DNA of 64,000 nt, from assembly GCF_900106805.1 (NCBI RefSeq), contig NZ_FNNP01000001.1, forward strand, positions 868,001 through 932,000, read 5' to 3'. Made by a program: the position numbers and the translations under genes. Source of the DNA: Ruegeria halocynthiae. GTDB taxonomy: Bacteria > Pseudomonadota > Alphaproteobacteria > Rhodobacterales > Rhodobacteraceae. The notes below the pieces were generated by a model. The model worked only from the letters and a program-made list of their open reading frames with translations, searched no databases and was not told where the DNA came from. Of this stretch, positions 25,183 through 33,466 are shown piece by piece; positions within the stretch are counted from its first letter, which is position 1, and each line of letters begins with the position of its first letter.

Positions 25183-26364
25183 ATGAAGACGCTGTTCCAA
25201 TCCCCGACCGACCCGGCGTTCGTTCAGAACCCATACCCATTTTACGACCGTGCACGTCAGCAAGGCGATCTGTTCTATTGGGAGGACTATGGTCTTGTAG
25301 CAGCTGTTTCGCACAAGGCGGTGAACACGCTGCTGCGCGATCGACGCTTCGGGCGCGAAACACCGGCGGAACTTGCCAAACCCGGCCCCAGCCACCTTGC
25401 ACCATGGCTCAATGTCGAATCGCATTCGATGCTGGAACTCGAACCACCCCGGCATACTAGGCTTCGATCACTGGTCTTGCGGGCCTTTACATCCCGCGCC
25501 ATCGCCGCGCTAGAACCATCCATCGAATTGATGTGCCACGATTTAGTCGAGAAATTCCCCGATGGTCCTTTTGATCTGCTGCAGGCCTATTGCACACAGA
25601 TTCCCGTTATCACGATCTGCCGCCTGCTTGGTGTTCCAGAGGAAATGGCACCGCAGCTTTTGCATTGGTCACACGCAATGGTGGCTATGTATCAGGCCAA
25701 CCGAACCCGCCTGACCGAAGATGATGCGGTCCGTGCCACCCAAGAATTCACCACCTATCTCGAAGACTACATCGAGAAACGACGAAAAGATCCCCGCGAA
25801 GATCTGATAACCCGGTTGATTGTTGCAGAAGAAGACGGCGAGAAACTCTCGCGCGATGAACTGATCACGACATGCATTCTTTTGCTGAACGCCGGACACG
25901 AAGCGACGGTACACGCGATCGGCAATGGCGTGAAAACGATACTCGCAACAAGGGCCCAACAACCTGTCTTATCGCCTGACACCATCGACACAACGATCGA
26001 GGAGATCCTGCGTTTCGACCCGCCGCTCCATATGTTCAGGCGGTATGCCTATGACGAAGTTGAAATTTTTGGCCACCGCTTTGCACGCGGCGATGAAGTT
26101 GCGTTGCTTTTAGGGGCTGCCAATCGCGACCCTGTCGTTTGGCCACACTCAGATGTCTTCGATCCGACGCGTAAGATCAGCGCCAACACCAGTTTTGGTG
26201 GAGGCCTGCATTTTTGCGTCGGCGCCCCACTGGCACGCCTTGAGATGCGGGTCGCGCTTTCGATCCTATTCAAACGTTACCCTGACTTAAGGTTGGTCGA
26301 AAAACCGCAATATTCAGATAGCTACCACTTCCATGGCCTTTCGAAACTCATGGTAGAAATCTGA
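25183..26364 (+). CDS. Cytochrome P450
   Basis: A soluble bacterial class I-type P450 of about 393 residues. The haem-binding loop FGGGLHFCVGAPLARLEM contains the cysteine thiolate. The I-helix oxygen groove is AGHEATVHAIGNG (Glu in place of the usual Asp/Glu plus Thr-like position), and the K-helix ExxR is EEILRFDPPLHMFRR. The ATG at 25183 (MKTLFQSPTDPAFVQNPYPFY) matches family N-termini. In-frame codons from 25117 overlap dctB. No ferredoxin or ferredoxin reductase is adjacent, so electron partners are elsewhere (the Fpr of this window is a candidate). The substrate is unknown. Confidence 0.92.
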   Translation: MKTLFQSPTDPAFVQNPYPFYDRARQQGDLFYWEDYGLVAAVSHKAVNTLLRDRRFGRETPAELAKPGPSHLAPWLNVESHSMLELEPPRHTRLRSLVLRAFTSRAIAALEPSIELMCHDLVEKFPDGPFDLLQAYCTQIPVITICRLLGVPEEMAPQLLHWSHAMVAMYQANRTRLTEDDAVRATQEFTTYLEDYIEKRRKDPREDLITRLIVAEEDGEKLSRDELITTCILLLNAGHEATVHAIGNGVKTILATRAQQPVLSPDTIDTTIEEILRFDPPLHMFRRYAYDEVEIFGHRFARGDEVALLLGAANRDPVVWPHSDVFDPTRKISANTSFGGGLHFCVGAPLARLEMRVALSILFKRYPDLRLVEKPQYSDSYHFHGLSKLMVEI

Positions 26365-26477
26365 CCATCCGCACCTGTTTCACACCATCTGGATAACGAA
26401 ACCGGGATCGCGCCTCAACTGGCAGGAAAACCTTATTGGGGCGTCCTCGGGGGACTGGGCAGAGCTCTGTAACCAAT

Positions 26478-26957
26478 TCACGCTGTCCCGTCTGATTTCA
26501 ATGGCAACATGGTGGTCGACTTGATCTCTTCCATCGAAAGCAGGGCTGTAACGTTGTGCACCCGAACCTCTGAAATTAGCGCCTGATAAAATGCATCATA
26601 GGCGCGCGCATTCTTGACCCGAACTTTCAGGATATAGTCAATGTCACCCGCAAGACGATGAGCCTCCTGTACTTCCGGACGATCGCGTAGCGCCTTCAGG
26701 AACTTCTTCTGCCAATCCGCTTCATGCTCGGAAGTGCGGATCAGTACAAAGAACGTAGCTTCGAATCCCAGCGCCTCGGCGTCCAGCAATACAGTCTGCT
26801 GGCCGATGACCCCCGCTCCCTTCAGCTTGCGAATGCGATTCCAAACAGGTGTCTTCGAGCTCCCCACACGTACCGCAATATCGTCGAGCGACTGGCTCGC
26901 ATCGCGCTGCAGCTCGGCTAGAATTTTCCGATCCGTATCGTCTATCCGCACCGACAT
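26478..26957 (-). CDS. Lrp/AsnC-family transcriptional regulator
   Basis: A 159-residue regulator: winged helix-turn-helix (IDDTDRKILAELQRDASQSLDDIAVRVGSSKTPVWNRIRKLKGAGVI) and RAM/AsnC ligand-binding domain (VQEAHRLAGDIDYILKVRVKNARAYDAFYQ). It is divergent from the sulfate-assimilation operon with a 272-base gap, so it is likely to control that operon; related genomes as I recall them show the same arrangement. The ligand is not predictable. A GGAA-TAT-TTCC inverted repeat (27051-27061) lies in the gap and is a possible site. Confidence 0.9.
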   Translation of the reverse strand: MSVRIDDTDRKILAELQRDASQSLDDIAVRVGSSKTPVWNRIRKLKGAGVIGQQTVLLDAEALGFEATFFVLIRTSEHEADWQKKFLKALRDRPEVQEAHRLAGDIDYILKVRVKNARAYDAFYQALISEVRVHNVTALLSMEEIKSTTMLPLKSDGTA

Positions 26958-27101
26958 TCCAATTTTCCTTCCAATTCAGGATCAAGGTTCCAGCTTCCGC
27001 CAAATCTCGAACATATGTCCTTATTTGTCGGCGGATATGGCGTTAATGCGGGAATATTTCCTATATTGGTACTCAAGTCAATTCAGCTACGAGACCCTCC
27101 A

Positions 27102-27230
27102 ATGCAGGCCACACAATCCAAAATACGAGCTTACAAGTCCGGCATTGTAGCTGCCGTGCGCCGTCTGACTGCTTTTGTGTTGGCTGGTGGGGATCAAATC
27201 ATCCCGGTTTTCAATAAGGAGTTTTCCTGA
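27102..27230 (+). CDS. Possible 42-residue leader peptide before the cys operon
   Basis: A short ORF (MQATQSKIRAYKSG..., 42 residues, basic, no cysteine) whose TGA overlaps the ATG of the DUF2849 gene by one base, so it could be translationally coupled to it. The ribosome site before its own ATG is poor, while a good AAGGAG for the next gene lies inside its end. It might be a leader peptide or just chance. The siroheme synthase gene that I would expect at this place in relatives is absent. Confidence 0.3.
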   Translation: MQATQSKIRAYKSGIVAAVRRLTAFVLAGGDQIIPVFNKEFS

Positions 27231-27544
27231 TGGCCCGTGCTTTTTCCCCCAAAGTCGTCACCGCCAACGACTTGCTTGAGGGCGACGTGATTTACCAGAC
27301 AGAAGACGACCGCTGGTCGCGTGAGTTGTCCGAGGCCGAGCTGATCACTGACGAGGCACATGCACAGGTACGCCTGTTGGACGCCGCACGTCAGGCCAAC
27401 AAGATCGTAGGTGCCTATCTCGCTGACGCCGTAGACGGCGATAACGGCCCCGAACCCGCCCATTTTCGGGAGGATTTCCGCCGGACTGGTCCGTCCAACT
27501 ATGCCCACGGCAAACAGGAATCCTCCTCGCAGCCCCGGGCCTGA
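27230..27544 (+). CDS. DUF2849 protein, first gene of sulfate-reduction operon
   Basis: A 104-residue protein of the alphaproteobacterial DUF2849 family, found in front of sulfite reductase. The core is KVVTANDLLEGDVIYQTEDDRWSRELSEAELI, with a KIVGAYLADA stretch, then a low-complexity tail. No catalytic motif is visible and its role is unknown, although it is nearly always linked to CysI. AAGGAG seven bases before the ATG gives a strong start. It is followed by a 65-base gap and cysI. Confidence 0.85.
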   Translation: MARAFSPKVVTANDLLEGDVIYQTEDDRWSRELSEAELITDEAHAQVRLLDAARQANKIVGAYLADAVDGDNGPEPAHFREDFRRTGPSNYAHGKQESSSQPRA

Positions 27545-27609
27545 ACTCAGGCCTGTCTCTCTCCCCTTCAAGGCCCCGGGTCCGGGGCTGCAACTAAGGA
27601 CAGCTAGAC

Positions 27610-29274
27610 ATGTATCGCTACTCCGAGTTTGATCACGACTTTCTGACCGAGCGCAACGCACAGTTCCGCGCCCAGGTCGAGCGCCGCATCGACGGTTCGC
27701 TGACTGAAGATGAATTCAAACCTCTGCGTCTGATGAACGGTCTGTATCTGCAGTTGCACGCTTACATGCTGCGCGTTGCCATTCCCTATGGCACGCTGAA
27801 CAGCGCGCAAATGCGCCAACTGGCTCTGCTGGCTGAAAAGTGGGACAAGGGCTATGGCCATTTCACCACCCGTCAGAACATCCAGTATAACTGGCCGAAA
27901 CTGAATGACGTGCCGGATATGCTGGACGCGCTGGCCGAGGTTGGGATGCACGCCATCCAGACCTCGGGCAACACAATCCGTAACGTTACCGCTGACCATT
28001 TCGCCGGTGCGGCTGCCGATGAGGTTGCGGACCCACGCCCCTATGCCGAACTGCTGCGTCAGTGGTCGACCGACCACCCGGAATTCCAGTTCATGCCGCG
28101 CAAATTCAAGATCGCCATCACCGGCTCGGAAAACGACCGCGCCGTGATCAAAGCGCATGACATCGGCCTGCAGCTGGTTGAGCGGGACGGTGTTTTGGGC
28201 GCCCGCGTCATCGTGGGCGGTGGGCTTGGCCGCACGCCAATGATTGGCAAGGAATTGTCCGAGTTTGTCGCCTTCGACGACCTGCTGGCTTACCTCGAAG
28301 CCACAGTTTCGGTTTGGAACCAAATCGGTCGCCGTGACAACAAGTACAAAGCCCGCATCAAGATCACGGTACACGAGCACGGAATCGATGCGATCCGCGC
28401 GAAGGTCAACGAGCGTTTCCTGCAGGTTCGCCCGCAATTCAAAGGCGCGGATATGAACCTGTTGGAAGAGATTAAGGGCCACTTTGCCCCGCCTGCATTC
28501 CGCCAAGCCTCGATTGCGTCTTTTGAGTCGGCCTTCACCAACGATCCGGTCTTCCGGTCTTGGGTCGACACCAATATCGCGCCGCACAAGGATGCGGACC
28601 ACGCGATTGTCACGATCTCGATCAAGAAGCACGGTGAAACGCCGGGCGATGCAACTGCCGAACAGATGCGCGTCATGGCCGATCTGGCCGAACAGTTCGC
28701 ATATGACGAACTGCGCATCAGCCATGAGCAGAACGTGATCCTGCCGCATGTTCACAAATCGGACCTGCCCGCGATCCACGCAAAGCTAAAGGAACACGAA
28801 CTGGCCACCGCCAATATTGGTCTGATCAGTGACATCATCGCCTGCCCTGGCATGGACTATTGCGCGCTGGCGACGGCCCGTTCGATCCCAGTTGCGCAGG
28901 AGATCGCGACCCGGTTTGAAGACCTGAAACTTGAGCATGATATCGGCCACCTGAAGATCAAGATCTCAGGCTGCATCAACGCCTGTGGTCATCACCACGT
29001 GGGCCATATCGGCATTCTGGGTCTGGATCGCGCTGGCGTTGAAAACTACCAGATCACACTGGGCGGTGATGCGACAGAGACTGCGGCCGTTGGTGACCGC
29101 ACGGGTCCCGGCTTTGCCTATGATGAGATCGTGCCCGCAGTCGAACGTATCGTCGAAGCCTATCTGGAACTGCGCAACAGCGACGAGGAGACGTTTCTTG
29201 AAACCTATCGTCGCGTAGGCATGGCCCCGTTCAAGTCAGCACTCTACCCCGAGGCGCAGGCGAATGCCGCTTGA
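27610..29274 (+). CDS. cysI: Assimilatory sulfite reductase, siroheme hemoprotein
   Basis: A 554-residue nitrite/sulfite reductase that reduces sulfite to sulfide. Duplicated ferredoxin-like halves are present (GYGHFTTRQNIQYNWPKL and ELRISHEQNVILPHV). The [4Fe-4S]-siroheme ligands are Cys412, Cys418 (ACPGMDYC), Cys455 and Cys459 (GCINACGHHHVGHIG). Its place between DUF2849 and cysH makes sulfite rather than nitrite the likely substrate. No CysJ flavoprotein is present, so electrons probably come from ferredoxin; an Fpr gene lies at the end of the operon. It overlaps cysH by 11 bases. Confidence 0.95.
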   Translation: MYRYSEFDHDFLTERNAQFRAQVERRIDGSLTEDEFKPLRLMNGLYLQLHAYMLRVAIPYGTLNSAQMRQLALLAEKWDKGYGHFTTRQNIQYNWPKLNDVPDMLDALAEVGMHAIQTSGNTIRNVTADHFAGAAADEVADPRPYAELLRQWSTDHPEFQFMPRKFKIAITGSENDRAVIKAHDIGLQLVERDGVLGARVIVGGGLGRTPMIGKELSEFVAFDDLLAYLEATVSVWNQIGRRDNKYKARIKITVHEHGIDAIRAKVNERFLQVRPQFKGADMNLLEEIKGHFAPPAFRQASIASFESAFTNDPVFRSWVDTNIAPHKDADHAIVTISIKKHGETPGDATAEQMRVMADLAEQFAYDELRISHEQNVILPHVHKSDLPAIHAKLKEHELATANIGLISDIIACPGMDYCALATARSIPVAQEIATRFEDLKLEHDIGHLKIKISGCINACGHHHVGHIGILGLDRAGVENYQITLGGDATETAAVGDRTGPGFAYDEIVPAVERIVEAYLELRNSDEETFLETYRRVGMAPFKSALYPEAQANAA

Positions 29275-30025
29275 TCTGATCCAGACGGAACTGGGATGCA
29301 ACCGACGCGAGTTGACTGAACAAATCGACGCGCTAAACGCACGGTTTCGGCACCACAGTGCCCATGACGTGATGCACGGCGCGATTGAGGCGATCGAAAA
29401 GCTGGCGCTTGTCTCCAGCTTTGGGGCTGAATCGGTTGTGTTGCTGCATATGGCGGCCGTGGTCGACAAGGCCACGCCGGTCCTGTTCGTAGACACGCAG
29501 ATGCTGTTCATCGAGACGCTGGAGTATCAGCAGGACGTCAGCGATCGCCTTGGCCTGACGAATGTCCACATCATCCAGGCGGGTGACGAGGATGTTCAGC
29601 GGGATGATCCATATGGTGCACTGCGGCTGCGCGATACGGACGCGTGCTGCAATCTGCGCAAGACCTTTCCGTTGCAACAGGCCCTGTCTGGCTATTGCGG
29701 CTGGATCACGGGTCGCAAGCGGTTTCAGGCGGGCACGCGCGCATCGCTCGATTTCTTCGAGGTCGAAGACGGTACGGGTCGGATCAAGGTCAATCCGCTG
29801 GCCCATTGGGCGCCCGAGGATGTACGCACCTATATGGACGAAAACAACTTGCCCCGGCATCCGCTGGTGGCCAAAGGATACCCTTCGATCGGCTGTGCGC
29901 CCTGCACCTCGCCGGTCAAAGAAGGCGAAGACCCCCGCGCCGGACGCTGGCGCGATCAGAACAAGGAAGAGTGCGGAATCCATTTTGTCGATGGAAAGAT
30001 GGTCCGCGCCGGAGAGAAAACATGA
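29264..30025 (+). CDS. cysH: Adenylyl-sulfate (APS) reductase, assimilatory
   Basis: A 253-residue thioredoxin-dependent reductase of the CysH family. The P-loop-like SSFGAESVVLLHM binds substrate. The cysteine pairs CC (128-129, in DACCNLRKTFPL) and CAPC (211-214) ligate a [4Fe-4S] cluster, and Cys237 in EECGIHF is the redox nucleophile. The CC...CxxC cluster marks the APS-reducing type rather than the cluster-free PAPS reductase. It starts inside the end of cysI and overlaps the DUF934 gene by ATGA. Confidence 0.95.
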   Translation: MPLDLIQTELGCNRRELTEQIDALNARFRHHSAHDVMHGAIEAIEKLALVSSFGAESVVLLHMAAVVDKATPVLFVDTQMLFIETLEYQQDVSDRLGLTNVHIIQAGDEDVQRDDPYGALRLRDTDACCNLRKTFPLQQALSGYCGWITGRKRFQAGTRASLDFFEVEDGTGRIKVNPLAHWAPEDVRTYMDENNLPRHPLVAKGYPSIGCAPCTSPVKEGEDPRAGRWRDQNKEECGIHFVDGKMVRAGEKT

Positions 30026-30429
30026 ACGTAATCGTAAATGACGAGGGTTTTTCGCCCGATGACTGGACCGATGGCTTTGTCACGCTGGACGATGCCGCCA
30101 ACGACGTTGTTGCGCTTGACGTGACCTCGGACACGGACCCGGATGAATTGATTGATCGTTTGGGCAGCGCTCAGATGGTGCGCGTCGATTTTCCGTCTTC
30201 CGCGGACGGACGCGGATTCACCATCGCGCGCGTACTGCGTTTGAAAGGGTATACCGGTCGTCTTCGTGCCAAAGGCCACGTACTGGCCGATCAATACGCC
30301 ATGGCGCGACGCAGTGGGTTCGACGAGGTCGAGATCGATCATAGCCTTGCCGCTCGCCAGCCCGAAGATCAGTGGTTGGCGCGCGCCAACTGGCAAGATA
30401 ACAACTATCAGGCCCGCCTGCGCGGCTAA
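30022..30429 (+). CDS. DUF934 protein of the sulfate-assimilation operon
   Basis: A 135-residue protein of family DUF934, regularly found after cysH. Conserved parts are DFPSSADGRGFTIARVLR and the charged tail LAARQPEDQWLARANWQDNNYQARLRG. It starts by overlapping the cysH stop (ATGA), a coupled gene. A role as an accessory subunit or electron-transfer helper has been suggested for relatives but is not shown. A terminator follows within about 25 bases. Confidence 0.88.
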   Translation: MNVIVNDEGFSPDDWTDGFVTLDDAANDVVALDVTSDTDPDELIDRLGSAQMVRVDFPSSADGRGFTIARVLRLKGYTGRLRAKGHVLADQYAMARRSGFDEVEIDHSLAARQPEDQWLARANWQDNNYQARLRG

Positions 30430-30453
30430 CTCGCTATAGCCAGCCTGTTAGAC

Positions 30454-30477
30454 CAAAGGGGCAATCTGCCCCTTTTC
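30454..30477 (+). terminator. Terminator after the DUF934 gene
   Basis: GGGGC and GCCCC around AATCT are preceded by AAA and followed by TTTT, 25 bases after the DUF934 stop. It separates the core cys genes from fpr or reduces read-through. Confidence 0.8.
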
Positions 30478-30534
30478 CTGACTTGGATCAAAGATTAAAC
30501 GGAGATACCGGTTTAGCAGACCGGTAGTGAAACG

Positions 30535-31368
30535 ATGACAGAGATGAAGCCCGTGAGTGAAGCAACCGCCGTAAAGGCCCCCGTCCTGCCAGATGCCCAG
30601 ACCGTGACCGAGGTCAAGCATTGGACCGACAGCCTGTTCTCGTTCAAGGTGTCGCGCCCGGCCTCGCTGCGCTTTCGTTCGGGTGAGTTCGTGATGATCG
30701 GTCTACTTGGCGATAACGGCAAACCTTTGCTGCGTGCATATTCAATTGCTTCTCCGTCTTGGGACGAAGAACTGGAGTTCTATTCGATCAAGGTGCAGGA
30801 TGGCCCGCTGACCTCGAAACTGCAGCACATCCAGCCCGGCGATCAGCTCATCCTGCGTCCAAAGCCCGTTGGCACGTTGGTGCATGATGCTTTGCTGCCC
30901 GGCAAGCGCATCTGGTTCTTTGCCACCGGCACCGGCTTTGCGCCCTTTGCCTCGCTGCTGCGCGAACCTCAGACCTATGAAGATTACGATGAAGTTATCA
31001 TCACTCATACATGCCGCGACGTAGCTGAACTGGATTACGGTCGTGAACTGATCGAGAGCATCAAGCAAGACGAGATGTTGGCCGAACTGATTGGCGAAGG
31101 TTTCGCCGATAAAATTCGCTATTACCCGACCACGACCCGGGAAGAGAGCCCAAAGATGGGCCGTATCACCGAGCTGCTGAAAGACGGTACAGTATTTGCC
31201 GATCTGGGCATCGAAGGTGGTATCAAGTCCGAAACCGACCGCGCCATGGTCTGCGGCAGCCTTGCGTTTAACCATGACATCAAGGCGATCCTGGAAGACT
31301 TTGGTTTGCGCGAAGGCGCCAATTCGGAACCCAAAGAATTCGTGATCGAAAAGGCCTTTGTGGGCTGA
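30535..31368 (+). CDS. fpr: Ferredoxin-NADP+ reductase
   Basis: A 277-residue FAD flavoprotein that moves electrons between NADPH and ferredoxin/flavodoxin. The FAD-binding RAYSIASPSW is present, the NADP-binding fold contains GTGFAPFASLLREP, and the C-terminal aromatic region ends VIEKAFVG. The C-terminal extension is that of the bacterial plant-type subclass I enzyme. Its location just after the sulfite-reductase operon suggests it supplies ferredoxin for CysI. The start is taken at ATG 30535; downstream in-frame candidates exist (MKPVSEA). Confidence 0.93.
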   Translation: MTEMKPVSEATAVKAPVLPDAQTVTEVKHWTDSLFSFKVSRPASLRFRSGEFVMIGLLGDNGKPLLRAYSIASPSWDEELEFYSIKVQDGPLTSKLQHIQPGDQLILRPKPVGTLVHDALLPGKRIWFFATGTGFAPFASLLREPQTYEDYDEVIITHTCRDVAELDYGRELIESIKQDEMLAELIGEGFADKIRYYPTTTREESPKMGRITELLKDGTVFADLGIEGGIKSETDRAMVCGSLAFNHDIKAILEDFGLREGANSEPKEFVIEKAFVG

Positions 31369-31381
31369 ATACGTATCACGG

Positions 31382-31401
31382 TCGGGCATTTTAGTGCCCG
31401 A
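31382..31401. repeat. 7-bp inverted repeat after fpr
   Basis: TCGGGCA and TGCCCGA around TTTTAG follow the fpr stop by about 13 bases. The T-run is in the loop and not after the stem, so termination by it is doubtful. Confidence 0.45.
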
Positions 31402-31526
31402 GCAGCCCAATTCCTGCCAGATACTCGGAATTTTCCGGGTAGCTGGCACTTATGCCGCTTGAAACACCTGTCAGCCCGGTCTAAATTCCGGGCTCGAAAT
31501 TCTGCAATCATCAAAGGAATAAACCC

Positions 31527-32075
31527 ATAGCCCGCAGACCTCACAACGCGCCGCCACAGCGAGATACCGGCCCGCGCGTCAATGACAAGATCCGTGCCAC
31601 CGAAATTCGCCTGATTGGCGCCGAAGGTGAAAATGTCGGGGTGGTTCAGCCCGCGAAAGCCATGCAGATGGCCGCCGATGCCGGACTCGATCTGGTTGAG
31701 ATTTCGCCTAACGCGAACCCGCCGGTCTGCAAAATCATGGATTTCGGCAAGTTCAAGTACGAACAGCAGAAACGCGAAAGCGAAGCCCGCAAGAAGCAAA
31801 AGATCATTGAGGTAAAAGAGGTCAAGTTCCGGCCCAACACCGATACGCATGACTATGAAGTCAAAATGCGCAATGTCTTCAAGTTTCTTGAGAACGGCGA
31901 CAAGGTCAAAGTCACACTGCGTTTTCGTGGCCGTGAAATGGCGCACCAGAACCTGGGGCGCGAGCTGCTCGAGCGTGTAGCCGTGGACACTAAGGAAATC
32001 GGCAAGGTCGAGAACATGCCCAAGATGGAAGGCCGTCAGATGATCATGATGATTGGCCCATTGCCACAGAAGTAA
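31527..32075 (+). CDS. infC: Translation initiation factor IF-3, with ATA start codon
   Basis: A 182-residue IF-3 that binds the 30S subunit and checks the start codon. The N-domain contains [23 protein letters not shown] and the linker is [18 protein letters not shown]. The C-domain begins [31 protein letters not shown] and ends at LPQK. No ATG, GTG or TTG is available before the conserved N-terminus. AAGGA stands eight bases before ATA at 31527, which gives [20 protein letters not shown]. Non-AUG starts are a known self-control device of infC (AUU in E. coli). It is monocistronic, with a terminator 21 bases later. Confidence 0.93.
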   Translation: MARRPHNAPPQRDTGPRVNDKIRATEIRLIGAEGENVGVVQPAKAMQMAADAGLDLVEISPNANPPVCKIMDFGKFKYEQQKRESEARKKQKIIEVKEVKFRPNTDTHDYEVKMRNVFKFLENGDKVKVTLRFRGREMAHQNLGRELLERVAVDTKEIGKVENMPKMEGRQMIMMIGPLPQK

Positions 32076-32096
32076 GCGTTCTTCTGATTGAATGAC

Positions 32097-32128
32097 AAAA
32101 GCCCCTCCGTCATCGAAGGGGCTTTTTA
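32097..32128. terminator. Terminator between infC and the aminotransferase gene
   Basis: Stem GCCCCT / AGGGGC with AAAA before and TTTTTA after. It can serve infC and, in reverse, the aminotransferase operon. Confidence 0.85.
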
Positions 32129-32149
32129 TTGTTTGGCTACACGGCGAGA

Positions 32150-33466
32150 TCAGATAACTGAAGAAATCGCCCGTTCCAATTTGTCGACCAGCTCAACCAA
32201 CTGCTCATCTTCGATGACAAATGGCGGAGCCAGCAGGATATGATCGCCGTTGCGTCCATCACGCGTTCCAGACATCGGGTAACAGATTAACCCCTCACCC
32301 ATTGCTGCTTTTTTGATTTTGCCGGCGACGCCGAGTGATGAATCGAACGGAGTTTTCGTATCCCGATCCGAGACGAGCTCGATCCCACGGAACAGGCCGC
32401 GCCCACGAATATCCCCGACATTCGGGTGCTGGCCAATCCTGTTTTCCAGTATACTCTGTAACTTGTCCCCCATCACGCCAGCCCGAGCTGGCAGGTCACG
32501 CGATGTAAGTTCCCGCACAACAGCCAGAGCGGCAGCAGTCGCAACCGGATGCCCAACATAGGTATGGCCGTGCTGGAAGAAGCCGGACCCATCCCGGATC
32601 GCATCATAGATTTGGCCCGAGCACAGCATTGCTCCGATCGGCTGATACCCTGCCCCCAACCCTTTGGCGATACAAAGAATATCTGGTGCAATGCCATCAT
32701 GATCGCAGGCAAACAAGTGCCCGGTACGTCCCATGCCACACATCACCTCGTCAAGGATCAGTAGAACACCGTATTGATCGCAAATCTCGCGAATACGCTT
32801 AAAGTATCCCTCGACCGCAGGAACAGCCCCTAAGGTCGCGCCAACAACGGGCTCTGCCATGAAGGCCATCACTGTTTCGGGCCCAAGCCGAAGGATTTCC
32901 GTTTCTAACTCGTTCGCGACGCGTTGACCGTAGTCAAAGCTGCTCTCGCCATCAGTCTTTTCAGCGTATTCATAACAAGGCGCGATATGGGTCATCTCGA
33001 TCAGCATCGGGGCAAACTGCGCCCGCCGCCATTCATTGCCGCCTGCCGAAAGTGCCCCCAATGTATTGCCGTGATAGCTTTGCCGACGTGCAATAACGTG
33101 ACAACGTTCAGGCTGACCGGTTTCCAAATAATACTGCCGTGCCAGCTTGATCGCAGCCTCGGTCGCCTCGGACCCGCCCGAGACAAAATACACCCGATCC
33201 AGATCGCCCGGAGCATGTTCGATCAATAAATCCGCCAACGTCTCAGCCGGTTCCGAAGTCATGAAACCGGTATGGGCAAACGCAATCTGCGCCACTTGCT
33301 CTTGCACAGCTTTGATCACAGCCTCGTTGGAATGACCAAGACACGAAACTGCAGCGTCCCCACAATCCAAGAAGCGCTGGCCAGCTGAATCAATCAGATA
33401 GCACCCGTCCCCTCCGGCCGCGATCGGCAATTCGGATTTTGTGTGGCGTGGAAATACGTGGCTCAT
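32150..33466 (-). CDS. Class III (omega) aminotransferase
   Basis: A 438-residue PLP enzyme. The fold-type I motifs are SGGSEATEAAIKLAR (phosphate loop), SYHGNTLGAL and LILDEVMCGMGRTG (the aspartate to the pyridine nitrogen). The Schiff-base lysine is in CIAKGLGAGYQPIGAML. Class III enzymes move amino groups from omega-amino acids or amines to pyruvate or 2-oxoglutarate; substrate unknown. Its start overlaps the stop of the upstream BKACE gene by ATGA, so the two act in one pathway. Confidence 0.93.
   Translation of the reverse strand: MSHVFPRHTKSELPIAAGGDGCYLIDSAGQRFLDCGDAAVSCLGHSNEAVIKAVQEQVAQIAFAHTGFMTSEPAETLADLLIEHAPGDLDRVYFVSGGSEATEAAIKLARQYYLETGQPERCHVIARRQSYHGNTLGALSAGGNEWRRAQFAPMLIEMTHIAPCYEYAEKTDGESSFDYGQRVANELETEILRLGPETVMAFMAEPVVGATLGAVPAVEGYFKRIREICDQYGVLLILDEVMCGMGRTGHLFACDHDGIAPDILCIAKGLGAGYQPIGAMLCSGQIYDAIRDGSGFFQHGHTYVGHPVATAAALAVVRELTSRDLPARAGVMGDKLQSILENRIGQHPNVGDIRGRGLFRGIELVSDRDTKTPFDSSLGVAGKIKKAAMGEGLICYPMSGTRDGRNGDHILLAPPFVIEDEQLVELVDKLERAISSVI

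Noticed and set aside
27604..28779. A 391-codon open frame on the minus strand opposite cysI
   Set aside because: It is antisense to cysI, which has all siroheme-cluster cysteines on the plus strand.
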